A model generated the notes under the pieces. The model was not told where the DNA came from, did no database searches, and was given only the letters and a program-made list of their open reading frames with translations. Both the position numbers and the translations under genes were made by a program. Positions 24,810 to 33,155 of a stretch of DNA of 64,000 nucleotides are shown in pieces. The stretch is from Solibaculum_A intestinale. GTDB taxonomy: Bacteria; Bacillota; Clostridia; Oscillospirales; Acutalibacteraceae. The stretch lies in assembly GCF_040096205.1 (NCBI RefSeq), contig NZ_JBBMFD010000006.1, forward strand, positions 1 to 64,000, written 5' to 3'. The number at the start of each line of letters is the position of its first letter. Position 1 is the first letter of the stretch.

Positions 24810-26156
24810 TTATTTCACATAAGCGGGATAGAGTACCAGCGCATAGGAAAGCACGCTCAACGCAACCACGCCCGCCCCGATGCAGGCCTGCAAAAAGACT
24901 TGGAATTTTTTGCTGACAAACAGCCGTTCGATCAGCGTTTTAAGCCCCAGCGTTACCAGGAACATAAACGGGATGAGCATGGGGAGAAGATAGCGCCCCT
25001 GGGGCTGGAAGTCGCTGCAATAGGAGTAATACAGGCTTAGCAGTACCGGTATGCACAAGGCAAGCACCATCGTCCCGAAGAAAAGCGCCTTTTTCCATTC
25101 CTCGCGGCTGCGCCCACGAATGCGGGACAAAGCGTTGACCACCTTGACGGCCACACCGAGAAACCCGGCAAAAAAGAGAGCTGTGTAAAGCAGATACATC
25201 CATGTGGGCAGCGGGTAGCTCATATATCCGAAAAAGCCGATAAAGCTTCGATAGGAGGTTTTCAGCCAAAGCATATCAAAGAGCATATACGCAATGGATA
25301 CGCCCTGCGCTTGGGGGGTAACCCGGTTGGAGGGCTTTAAGTCCTCCCTTGCATACATCTGCGCGTATTCGTCCGACGTGCGCATGCCGAGAAAGTCGCC
25401 GTTATAAAGAACGGCGTTGCGGATAAACCACCATCCCACCAGGAGAAGAACCACAGCCACGATGAAAACGCCGTATTTGAGCATGGACTTGTAATCGTAC
25501 CGCTTGTTTTCAAAGAAAAAGAAGGAAGCTGCAAAAAGCAGAACACTGCACAAAATAAAGCCGTAGGCATTGTAATAAGACAGGGAACACACGGCGATTG
25601 CGACGGCAAGCAGCAGACAGCTTTTTACGTCCCACCGCTTTTGAAGGCCCAAAATCCACGCATAAACAATCATTGCGGAGGAGAACATGGCCAGCGCGTC
25701 GTTGTTGACATAGGAAGAAATGAAGACAAACTGGGGCAGCAGCGCCACCAGCAGCACAAACAGATAGCGATACCCGCCTTTGAAGAGCTTTTTCCCAATC
25801 AGAATGCAGAAAAACGCGACGCCCACGCAGCAGAGGATGCTGACCATACGGGCGGACATGAGAAGGGCGAACGGGTCGGTGGTGAAAAGGCTGGTCACCT
25901 TCATAAACCCGGCGCTGATGATGTAGGACAAAATGGGGGTAAACCCGTAAGAAATGCCCCATATAGGATTGCGGATGGAAGGGTCTCCGCCATGGGGAAG
26001 CGCCCCATGCTGATAGATAAATTCGGGAATCTGGTAGCGCATGTATTCATCCGGCGCCGAGTTATAAGGCTGTGTAACCGCCCAGACCACATAAAAGCCG
26101 AACAAAAGCACAAGAATACCAGACGTCAGGAGATATTCTTTTTTCACTGTTCTCAT
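24810..26156 (-). CDS. multi-pass GT-C glycosyltransferase (DUF2142/ArnT-like)
   Basis: 448-aa polytopic membrane protein with about 11 helices. The first large outer loop after helix 1 carries SAPDEYMRYQIPEF, where Asp-Glu is the usual GT-C catalytic or metal site. GT-C enzymes use polyprenyl-phosphate sugars on the outer face. It is not a close match to any named enzyme, so the acceptor is unknown; a wall polymer or glycolipid is likely. The start is placed at ATG 26156, 8 nt after GGAG; the in-frame extension to 26363 has no RBS and crosses the promoter. It is the first gene of the operon with wecE, the ATP-grasp gene and the DMT pair. Confidence 0.8.
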   Translation of the reverse strand: MRTVKKEYLLTSGILVLLFGFYVVWAVTQPYNSAPDEYMRYQIPEFIYQHGALPHGGDPSIRNPIWGISYGFTPILSYIISAGFMKVTSLFTTDPFALLMSARMVSILCCVGVAFFCILIGKKLFKGGYRYLFVLLVALLPQFVFISSYVNNDALAMFSSAMIVYAWILGLQKRWDVKSCLLLAVAIAVCSLSYYNAYGFILCSVLLFAASFFFFENKRYDYKSMLKYGVFIVAVVLLLVGWWFIRNAVLYNGDFLGMRTSDEYAQMYAREDLKPSNRVTPQAQGVSIAYMLFDMLWLKTSYRSFIGFFGYMSYPLPTWMYLLYTALFFAGFLGVAVKVVNALSRIRGRSREEWKKALFFGTMVLALCIPVLLSLYYSYCSDFQPQGRYLLPMLIPFMFLVTLGLKTLIERLFVSKKFQVFLQACIGAGVVALSVLSYALVLYPAYVK

Positions 26157-26232
26157 TGCAAACGCTCCAAGTTCTTCATCAAGAGGAGTATTCCATTTTA
26201 TTGGAAAATCCACTTTACTTCTTTTAACGGCT

Positions 26233-26261
26233 AGTATAGCACCACATCCGTAAAATCTCAA
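26233..26261 (-). promoter_or_regulatory. promoter of amino-sugar operon
   Basis: TTGAGA (26256-26261) and TATACT (26233-26238) with a 17-nt spacer and an extended TGC before the -10, on the minus strand. It is divergent from the GT2 promoter. Confidence 0.75.
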
Positions 26262-26384
26262 TCGACGCCGGCATAACTTTATTGATTTGTTACAAGAATG
26301 AGAGTGGGCAAAAACCAAAGCACTCATGCAGAAAGAGCCTGATTTTCCTGTCGTTTCGGACATAACCGGATTTCTTCCCCTTCC

Positions 26385-26412
26385 TTGCTTTTTTGCAGCG
26401 CCATGCTATAAT
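26385..26412 (+). promoter_or_regulatory. promoter of GT2 gene
   Basis: TTGCTT (26385-26390) and TATAAT (26407-26412), 16-nt spacer, extended TGC before the -10. The 314-bp gap 26157-26470 holds only these divergent promoters. Confidence 0.75.
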
Positions 26413-26470
26413 TTAAAGGCGTTTGTTAAGAGTGACGACGAAAAGCCCGGAAAGGATCTGACGCATTTTT

Positions 26471-27427
26471 ATGGACAAGCTTTCCATTGTGGTGCCGGTT
26501 TACTTTAGTGAGGACAATTTGCTTCCCCTTTACGCGGATGTAAAGGAAAAGGTCCTCGAAAAGCTTCCGCACGGCTGGGATTATGAGCTGGTGCTGGTAG
26601 ATGACGGGTCGAAGGACCGGTCTTACCAGGTGATGTGCAACTTAAAGAAAATCGACCCGAAGATCCGCCTTGTAAAGCTGGCGCGTAATTTCGGCGAGCA
26701 TGAGGCCACGCTGGCAGGGCTGACCGCTTGCACGGGAACCTGTGCGGTGCGCAAGTCCGCCGATTTGCAGGAACCCAGCGAAATGATTCTGGAAATGCTC
26801 GAAAAATACCGAGCCGGCGCTCCGGTGGTCATCGCCGCGCGCAAGGGCCGGGACGAGCCGGCGCTGCAAACCTTCTTATCCAATACCTATTGCTTTCTGA
26901 TGCGCAAGTTCGCGCTCAAGAATATGCCCAAAGGCGGGTTTGACAGTTACTTGATCGCCCGTCCGGTGATCGACGTGCTCGTGTCCATGCAGGAGAAAAA
27001 CACGCCGCTGACCGAGCAAATCCTCTGGTGCGGCTTTCCTATGGAGGTCATTGAATACATCCGTCCCAAGCGGCAAATCGGCAAGTCCAGATGGACCCTT
27101 TCTAAAAAGATCAAAATGGCCCTCGATTCCTTTCTGGGCTTTTCTTATTTTCCTATCCGGTTTATTTCCGGAGTGGGGATCGTCTCCTTCCTGGGCTCGT
27201 TTGTCTGGCTGGTGGTGCTGCTGATCCAAAAGCTGGTGGGAAAGATCACGGTGGACGGGTTTACTACAGTGGCGGCCCTGGTGCTGCTGAGCTTCGGCAT
27301 CATCATGCTTTCCATTGGGATTTTAGGCGAGTATATGTGGCGAATGTTCGACGCCACCCGAAACCGCCCGCCTTATATCGTGGAACGGCAGGACAAGGAT
27401 GAGGAAGCGGAGAAACCGGACAAATAA
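26471..27427 (+). CDS. polyprenyl-phosphate GT2 glycosyltransferase (ArnC/GtrB/DPM-like)
   Basis: 318 aa. The GT2 domain starts at once (LSIVVPVYFSEDNL; VLVDDGSKDRS) and carries the DxD-like site as SADLQEPSEMI, then the IGKSRWTLSKKIKMALDSF hinge of the ArnC/GtrB type. Two C-terminal helices (about 235-258 and 270-292) end in a charged tail. Such enzymes transfer a sugar from a nucleotide to undecaprenyl phosphate on the inner face. The usual Asp before ADLQ is Ser here (KSADLQ), a small departure that could bear on metal binding. It is divergent from, and likely works with, the amino-sugar operon. Confidence 0.9.
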   Translation: MDKLSIVVPVYFSEDNLLPLYADVKEKVLEKLPHGWDYELVLVDDGSKDRSYQVMCNLKKIDPKIRLVKLARNFGEHEATLAGLTACTGTCAVRKSADLQEPSEMILEMLEKYRAGAPVVIAARKGRDEPALQTFLSNTYCFLMRKFALKNMPKGGFDSYLIARPVIDVLVSMQEKNTPLTEQILWCGFPMEVIEYIRPKRQIGKSRWTLSKKIKMALDSFLGFSYFPIRFISGVGIVSFLGSFVWLVVLLIQKLVGKITVDGFTTVAALVLLSFGIIMLSIGILGEYMWRMFDATRNRPPYIVERQDKDEEAEKPDK

Positions 27428-27428
27428 G

Positions 27429-27464
27429 AAAAAGCCGGGACGCGTCGGGCCGTCCCGGCTTTTT
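27429..27464 (+). terminator. terminator after GT2 gene
   Basis: AAAAAGCCGGGACG / CGTCCCGGCTTTTT stem with a loop of about 8 nt, just after the stop codon. Confidence 0.88.
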
Positions 27465-27480
27465 AATAGGAGGCATCCTA

Positions 27481-28059
27481 ATGAACTACATCAATCAGAT
27501 AAAGGCATTTATCCCCTCAACCCGGGAGGAAGAACGGGCGAAAGCGGAGATTCTCCAGAAAATCAGAGAACAGGGGGACGCCCTTTTGTACCGGTCCGCA
27601 CCGGCCCATTTTACCAGCTCCGCCCTCATTCTCAACCCCGGACGGACCAAAACGTTGCTTATCTTTCACAGGCAGTTTCAGTCCTGGACCTATCCGGGCG
27701 GCCACGCGGACGGGGATGAAGACCTGCTGGAAGCCGCCGTCCGGGAAGCGAAGGAGGAGACCGGACTTTCAGACGCTGTGCCGCTTAGCAGGGAGATCCT
27801 GTCCCTGGACCTGCTGCCGGTCTCGGAAAACCGGAAAGGCGGCTGCTTGGTTCCGGCCCACACCCACCTGAGCGCCTCCTTTGTTTTGCTCGCCGGGGAA
27901 GAACAGCCTCTTCATGCGAATTCGGCGGAAACCGGCGGCTTGTGCTGGACGCCGGTGGAAAAGCTGGACGAGTGTTGCCGGGAGGCGCACATGCGGGCTG
28001 TTTTTCGAAAACTGCTTAACCGTGCCGAGGACCTTTGCAGCAAGGAGGAACGCGAATGA
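27481..28059 (+). CDS. NUDIX hydrolase
   Basis: 192-aa nucleoside-diphosphate-X hydrolase. The 23-residue Nudix box runs from GHADGDED through REAKEETG (about 80-101), with the conserved RE and EE catalytic residues. Substrates of this family range from oxidised nucleotides to nucleotide sugars. It has an ideal RBS (TAGGAGG) 7 nt before the ATG and overlaps mutY by 4 bp. That pairing suggests, but does not prove, a sanitising role towards oxidised nucleotides. Confidence 0.9.
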   Translation: MNYINQIKAFIPSTREEERAKAEILQKIREQGDALLYRSAPAHFTSSALILNPGRTKTLLIFHRQFQSWTYPGGHADGDEDLLEAAVREAKEETGLSDAVPLSREILSLDLLPVSENRKGGCLVPAHTHLSASFVLLAGEEQPLHANSAETGGLCWTPVEKLDECCREAHMRAVFRKLLNRAEDLCSKEERE

Positions 28060-29150
28060 AGCAAATGTTGGACGAAGGAAAGATCCTCGCGCAAAGCGAG
28101 GCGCTTTCCGGGATCGTCGCTCCTCTGCTTTCCTGGTACGACCGCAGCGCCCGGATTCTTCCCTGGCGGGAAGAGCCTGCCCCTTACCGGGTATGGATTT
28201 CGGAAATCATGCTCCAGCAGACCCGGGTGGAGGCGGTAAAGCCCTATTTCGAGCGGTTTGTATCCGCGCTGCCCGATGTATGCGATTTGGCTCAGGTTAC
28301 GGACGACCAGCTTATGAAGCTGTGGGAGGGTCTGGGGTATTACAGCCGGGCGCGCAATTTGAAAAAAGCGGCGGGCGTTTTGATGGAACATTACGGCGGC
28401 GCGTTGCCCGCGTCTTTTGACGCGCTGCTCACCCTGCCCGGCATCGGTTCCTACACGGCCGGCGCCGTGGCCTCCATCGCCTATGGCCTGCCTGTGCCCG
28501 CGGTGGACGGAAACGTGCTGCGGGTGGTATCCCGCCTCCTTGCAAGTGAGGAGGACATTCTCAAACCCATTGTCAAAAAAACGGTGGAGCGTTCCTTAAC
28601 CGCCGTCCTCCCGAAAGACCGGCCCGGCGATTTTAACCAAGCGCTTATGGAACTGGGCGCCACCGTCTGCCTGCCAAACGGCGTCGCTTTGTGCGAGCGG
28701 TGCCCGGTGCAGGGCTGCTGCAAAGCGCACCGGGAAGGAAGGGTGATGGAGCTGCCGGTCAAGGCAAAGAAAAAGCCCAGGAGGGAGGAGGAACGCACCG
28801 TGCTGCTCCTTTTGTGCCAGGGAAAGGCCGCCGTGCGCCAAAGAGGGAAGAAGGGGCTGCTTGCCGGGCTTTGGGAACTTCCCAATGTGGAAGGCAGGCT
28901 CGCGCCGGTGGAGGTGGAGGAGCAGCTGGAGGAATGGGGCTTCTCCGGAGTCCGGGCGGAGCCGCTTTTTGACGCCAAGCACATCTTCTCTCACATCGAA
29001 TGGCATATGACCGGCTACGCCGCATATGTTAAGGAAGAACGGACGGCAAACGGGCTTACCTGGGTGACCAAAGAGCAGCTTTCAAAGGAAATCGCCCTTC
29101 CCAGCGCCTTTCGGGCGTACACGGAGGAACTTTTCCGCCGTCTTCCTTAG
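28056..29150 (+). CDS. mutY: A/G-specific adenine glycosylase MutY
   Basis: Removes adenine opposite 8-oxoguanine; 364 aa. The HhH-GPD fold is clear: LQQTRVEAVKPYFERF with the catalytic Glu, LPGIGSYTAGAVAS (hairpin) and AVDGNVLRV with the catalytic Asp. The [4Fe-4S] cysteines are C-x7-C-x2-C-x5-C, with seven rather than six residues in the first gap. A C-terminal Nudix-like domain that recognises 8-oxoG follows (about 230-364). The start is ATG 28056 (AAGGAGG 7 nt upstream), coupled to the preceding gene by an ATGA overlap. Confidence 0.93.
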   Translation: MKQMLDEGKILAQSEALSGIVAPLLSWYDRSARILPWREEPAPYRVWISEIMLQQTRVEAVKPYFERFVSALPDVCDLAQVTDDQLMKLWEGLGYYSRARNLKKAAGVLMEHYGGALPASFDALLTLPGIGSYTAGAVASIAYGLPVPAVDGNVLRVVSRLLASEEDILKPIVKKTVERSLTAVLPKDRPGDFNQALMELGATVCLPNGVALCERCPVQGCCKAHREGRVMELPVKAKKKPRREEERTVLLLLCQGKAAVRQRGKKGLLAGLWELPNVEGRLAPVEVEEQLEEWGFSGVRAEPLFDAKHIFSHIEWHMTGYAAYVKEERTANGLTWVTKEQLSKEIALPSAFRAYTEELFRRLP

Positions 29151-29169
29151 AGAGAAACACAGGCGCACC

Positions 29170-29880
29170 ATGTCCGCAGAGAAAGAGCGGATCGTTCTGG
29201 CAAAGCAACCGCTTGCGCTGGATTTGGGATGCTCTCCGGCCGCGTTTGACCGCACGGAGAATACCGTCGTTCCTTTCGCGCCCTGCCGGGTGCGCGGGAA
29301 TGCCCTGAATGCGCCCCTGAACTTTGCGTGGCCTGCTTCGGGAAAGGCGCGGTGGCGGCCGTCCATCCTTCAAGGTTATTTTCTTACCGCCCGCTTTTTG
29401 CAGGAATCGAGGGAAGCCGCTTGTTTGATTTTCCAGCCATGGCCCGGCTCGACGGGGCACTTGCAAAAGCCAGCCGCGGCGGCCTGCCGGGCTTTTTCTG
29501 CCGGGTGTCCCATCCCGGAGGGAATTGCGCCTCGCTTCCTGACGCATGGGGAAACCGCCGCGCTTCGCAAAACCCGCCGTTTTCCCCACGCGTTTGCCCG
29601 GGAATGTGCGGCGCTTACCCTGGCTGGGTTCGAGAGAGAGGCGGCGGGAGTAACCGCGGCGATGATGGACAGCGCCCGGCTTTGGCAGATTGGAGTGGAC
29701 ATGCGTGTGCAAAGCAGGGAAAATGGGCTGGGGCGCTTCCTGGTCATGAACCTGAAGAGGTCCTTGCCCGGGGAAACGTTCCCTGTTACTCCACCTGGAC
29801 CGGGAATTTATTCTCAAAGCGCCTGGCGTTTCGGCGGGCTATTTTCCCGCATAGCTGGAGATGGCCTCTGTAAAGAAATG
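29170..29880 (+). pseudogene. frameshifted GNAT acetyltransferase remnant
   Basis: A 245-codon open frame runs through here, but pieces of a known GNAT-type family appear in alternating frames. In frame: IVLAKQPLALDLGCSPAAFD (29188-29247) and LWQIGVDM then GLGRFLVMNLK (29680-29757), the latter being the acetyl-CoA site region. In the next frame: GKGAVAAVHPS, RLFDFPAMARLDGALAK (29340-29475), and EVLARGNVPCYS (29757-29792). At least three frameshifts, near 29326, 29510-29570 and 29757, would be needed to make one protein. I call it a decayed acetyltransferase gene that followed mutY. Sequencing error is unlikely because neighbouring genes are intact. Confidence 0.65.
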
Positions 29881-29915
29881 AGCAGCGCTGGTCCGCCATT
29901 TTCTTAATGGATAAC

Positions 29916-29965
29916 AAAAAGATTGTCTTTTGCCGGAATTACAGGCAAAAGGCAATCTTTTTATT
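29916..29965 (+). terminator. terminator after the nudix-mutY unit
   Basis: AAAAAGATTGTCTTTTGCC pairs with GGCAAAAGGCAATCTTTTT, with one mismatch and a 9-nt loop. Confidence 0.8.
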
Positions 29966-29993
29966 GCGGTGTTCTTTTAAAGTGTGGTATAGT
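29964..29993 (+). promoter_or_regulatory. promoter of GGDEF-EAL gene
   Basis: TTGCGG (29964-29969) and TATAGT (29988-29993) with an 18-nt spacer; extended TGG before the -10. It overlaps the tail of the preceding terminator. Confidence 0.5.
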
Positions 29994-30033
29994 GCTCCAC
30001 GTGTAAAAGAATTGCGGAAGGGAAGTGGGCCCC

Positions 30034-31962
30034 ATGTCATGGCATGTGGAAGCGGAAATGGTCGCCTTTGTCATTGTGGGAATTATTCTCATTTATTCCC
30101 GGGAAGGCAACATGCTCCCAACCCTGAAAAACCGGGTGTTCCAGCTTTGTTTGTTTACCACCTTCCTTTCCATCGGTCTGAATATCGCTTCCGTTTGTTT
30201 GATTGCGGCGGGGTCTGCCGTACCGGTGATACTCACCGATGTGGTCAATACCCTTTATTTTGTAGCTACTCCCGCCATGGCCCTGACCTATTTTTATTAT
30301 ACGGTCGCCTATGTCTATGAGCACAGCGCCCGCATCCGCCGTGTTTACCTCATCAGCACCATTCCCTATGCCGTTTATATGGGCCTTGCCCTGGCCGACC
30401 CGGCGACCAACTGGCTGTTCTCCTACGATGTGCAAAACGGTTACCAGCGCGGCCCGCTTCAGATTCTGCCCTATGTGGTCTTTTACGCCTATTGCGTCGG
30501 CTGTCTTCTGATCACTGCCCTGCGCAGGAAGCATATTGATCCGTCCATCCGCCGCATTCTCTACGCATTTCCCCTGGTGGCAGCCGTGGTCATAGTGGTG
30601 CAGCAGGTTGTACCGCAATACATTTTGTCCGGCTCGGCCGCGGCGTGCGCCCTGCTGGTCATCTATCTTTATCTGCAGAATAAGCGCATAACCGTAGACC
30701 CGCTCACCGGCCTTTCTAACCGGCAGGCCTATACCGCCATGCTGGAGCTGCGCCTGCGGCAAAAGCATCCCATCACCGTTGTGGTGGTGTCGCTGATGGA
30801 CTTTAAGTTCATCAACGACACCTTCGGTCAGAAAAGCGGCGACCGGGTGCTCAGCCAGATTGCCTCATTCCTGTCCAAAGAGGCGGCTCCCGACCGGGTG
30901 TACCGCTGCGGCGGCGACGAATTTGCCGTGCTGATGGAAAGCGAGACAGACGCGGACAAACGCATCCGCCGGATGCGCAAGCAGTTTTCCCAGCCCTGGG
31001 ACGTATTCGGCTCGGGCTGTATGGTGTACGCGGGAATCGGAGTGGCCAGGGCCTGGCAGCTGAAGCTGTCGGTGGAGGAACTGGTCAGCGCTCTGGAATG
31101 CGCGGTGGCCGAGGCAAAGGAAGGCAGCACCGGCCGGGTAGTGGTATGCGACGACCGGATGGTGGCACGGATGAAGCGCAAGCATGCGGTCACCGAGATT
31201 CTCAAGGAGGAATTGCTCAACCAGGGCTTTGAGGTTTATTACCAGCCGATTTACCGCTGCAAAGACGGCGGTTTCCCCGTGGCGGAAGCGCTTCTTCGTC
31301 TGCCGGACACCCCGCTGGGCCCCATTTACCCGGACGAGTTCATCCCCATAGCAGAGGAAACCGGTCTGATTGTGCAGATGACCTATTTGGTCCTTGCCAA
31401 GGTATGCAAGTTTGTACGCCGGCTTCTGGACGAAGGGGCCAAGCTGGAAGGCGTATCGGTGAACCTTTCGGTGCTGCAGTTTATGCAAAGGGACCTGGCC
31501 GACCATATTGCCGAGATCTTGGATTATTACCAGATCCCGGCGCGCTTCATAAAGCTGGAGATCACCGAAAGCGTGGTGGCCTCCAACTATGAGGCGGTGC
31601 TGTCGGTGATGGAGAAGCTGGCGAAAAAGGGCGTGCAGTTCGCGCTGGACGATTTCGGCACCGGCTACTCCAATCTGTCGTATGTCATGCATCTGCCGGT
31701 GGACATGGTCAAGATCGACCGCAGCTTGATCTGGTCTTCCCTCAACAACGACCGGTGCGCCACTTTGGTGGAAGCGGTGTCGCGCACTTTTGGACAAGCG
31801 GGCATCCGGATGATTGCCGAAGGGGTGGAGACCGGGGAACAGGCGGCGTTTGCACAGCGGTGCGGGATCGAGCTGATCCAAGGCTTTTTGTACGCAAAAC
31901 CCATGCCGCAGGAGGAGGCGCTGCCCTATTTGATGGGTGTGAAGGAACTGGTAAATAAGTAA
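30034..31962 (+). CDS. GGDEF-EAL cyclic di-GMP turnover protein
   Basis: 642-aa membrane protein. About six to seven N-terminal helices (residues 1-220) form a putative sensor. A GGDEF domain follows, with an intact CGGDEF active site near 291, so diguanylate cyclase activity is possible. The EAL domain has AEALLR near 417, SVNLSVLQF, DDFGTGYSNLSY and EGVETGEQ, the residues expected of an active phosphodiesterase. Either activity may dominate. Start ATG 30034 follows AAGGGAAG at 8 nt; the GTG at 30025 is not preferred. Monocistronic. Confidence 0.92.
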   Translation: MSWHVEAEMVAFVIVGIILIYSREGNMLPTLKNRVFQLCLFTTFLSIGLNIASVCLIAAGSAVPVILTDVVNTLYFVATPAMALTYFYYTVAYVYEHSARIRRVYLISTIPYAVYMGLALADPATNWLFSYDVQNGYQRGPLQILPYVVFYAYCVGCLLITALRRKHIDPSIRRILYAFPLVAAVVIVVQQVVPQYILSGSAAACALLVIYLYLQNKRITVDPLTGLSNRQAYTAMLELRLRQKHPITVVVVSLMDFKFINDTFGQKSGDRVLSQIASFLSKEAAPDRVYRCGGDEFAVLMESETDADKRIRRMRKQFSQPWDVFGSGCMVYAGIGVARAWQLKLSVEELVSALECAVAEAKEGSTGRVVVCDDRMVARMKRKHAVTEILKEELLNQGFEVYYQPIYRCKDGGFPVAEALLRLPDTPLGPIYPDEFIPIAEETGLIVQMTYLVLAKVCKFVRRLLDEGAKLEGVSVNLSVLQFMQRDLADHIAEILDYYQIPARFIKLEITESVVASNYEAVLSVMEKLAKKGVQFALDDFGTGYSNLSYVMHLPVDMVKIDRSLIWSSLNNDRCATLVEAVSRTFGQAGIRMIAEGVETGEQAAFAQRCGIELIQGFLYAKPMPQEEALPYLMGVKELVNK

Positions 31963-32005
31963 AGGAAGGGAGGACTGCACGTGCAGTCCTCCCTTCCTTT
32001 ACTTA
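31956..32005 (+). terminator. 50-bp perfect palindrome at the end of the GGDEF-EAL gene
   Basis: 31956-31980 is the exact reverse complement of 31981-32005, with no spacer (centre TGCAC/GTGCA). The left arm includes the stop codon. It probably terminates transcription, but it has only a weak U run, and the symmetry is unusual. Nothing gene-like is seen between it and 32150. Confidence 0.7.
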
Positions 32006-32150
32006 CAGCGTCTTAGGAGCAGCAGGCTTAATGGGACGCCCGAAAACCTGAAGAGATAGGCCCCGGACATCTCCCAAGAAAGCAAAGCATGGTGCCGTTC
32101 CGTCCAGGGATCGCCGGCCATACCGCCGGCCTCGTGCAGAACGCTTGAAC

Positions 32151-33155
32151 CTACCGGCATCCCTGGAAAAAGGGAGCGTAACGGGCGGCCAGGCGAATCG
32201 CTTCGATCATGCTGACCGGGCTTGCCGCGCCTTTTCCAGCAATATCGAAGGCGGTGCCGTGGTCCACCGAGGTGCGCAGGATCGGCATGCCGTTGGTAAT
32301 GGCGATGGTGCGTTCAAAATCCAGCGTTTTGGCGGCGATGTGCCCTTGGTCGTGGTAGAGGGAGAGGACCGCCTGATACCGCCCGGTCAGCGCCAGATGA
32401 AAGACCGAGTCCGCCCCGATGGGGCCTTCCACCCGGTAGCCTTGCGCCTTTAGCGCCTCCACCGCCGGTGTAACCTCGTCGACTTCTTCGCTGCCGAAGA
32501 GGCCGTGTTCCCCGCTGTGGGGGTTGAGCCCCGCCACCGCAATCGTCGCGTCCCGCACCCCCAGCCGTTCTAAGGCGGCAAAGCAGCGCTTTGTGCAGGA
32601 AACGATCCGCTCCTTGGTCACAAGGTTGCAGGCTTCCCGCAAGGATACGTGCCGGGTGAGGAAAAACACCCGCATCCCCCGTACCTCAAAGAGGGTCAGG
32701 GGGTCCTCGGTATGGGTCAGGGCCGCGAAAATCTCCGTGTGACCAATGTAGGGAACCTTCGCCGCACGCAGCGCCTCCTTGTGGATGGGCGCCGTGCATA
32801 CCGCCTGCACTTTTCCTTCCATTGCCAGGGAAACGCACCGCTCGATGTATGCATAGGCCGCCCGGCCGCACATAGAGTTAATCTCCCCGTAAGCGAACCG
32901 ATCCATGTCAATGTTATCCAAATCCATAAGGTTAAGGATCCCAGGCCCGGCGACGGCTTCTTCTGGGGCTTGGACGGAGCGGATTGCCAGCGGCAGGGAA
33001 AGACGGCCCAGTACCTCTTCAAAAACCTTCCGGCTTCCTGCTACGACACAAAGGGCAGTTTCGGCCAATTCCTTGTCCACCATGGCTTTGCAAACGATTT
33101 CCGGCCCAATTCCGGCCGGGTCCCCGCTGGAAACGGCGATGATCGGTTTAGTCAT
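32151..33155 (-). CDS. pdxA: 4-hydroxythreonine-4-phosphate dehydrogenase (PdxA family)
   Basis: 334 aa. AVSSGDPAGIGPEI lies at the N-terminus. The metal-site histidines are in TAPIHKEALR, LNPHSGEHGLFG and SLYHDQGH. In the deoxyxylulose-5-phosphate-independent pathway of most Firmicutes PdxST is used, so this may be a PdxA2-like enzyme acting on another phosphohydroxy acid, for example in sugar-acid catabolism; I cannot decide. Start ATG 33155 lies 5 nt after GAGGAGG and overlaps the mtaB stop (ATGA). Confidence 0.85.
   Translation of the reverse strand: MTKPIIAVSSGDPAGIGPEIVCKAMVDKELAETALCVVAGSRKVFEEVLGRLSLPLAIRSVQAPEEAVAGPGILNLMDLDNIDMDRFAYGEINSMCGRAAYAYIERCVSLAMEGKVQAVCTAPIHKEALRAAKVPYIGHTEIFAALTHTEDPLTLFEVRGMRVFFLTRHVSLREACNLVTKERIVSCTKRCFAALERLGVRDATIAVAGLNPHSGEHGLFGSEEVDEVTPAVEALKAQGYRVEGPIGADSVFHLALTGRYQAVLSLYHDQGHIAAKTLDFERTIAITNGMPILRTSVDHGTAFDIAGKGAASPVSMIEAIRLAARYAPFFQGCR

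Noticed and set aside
30865..31980. Minus-strand open frame (371 codons) across the GGDEF-EAL gene
   Set aside because: Antisense shadow; the plus-strand protein has intact GGDEF and EAL active sites.
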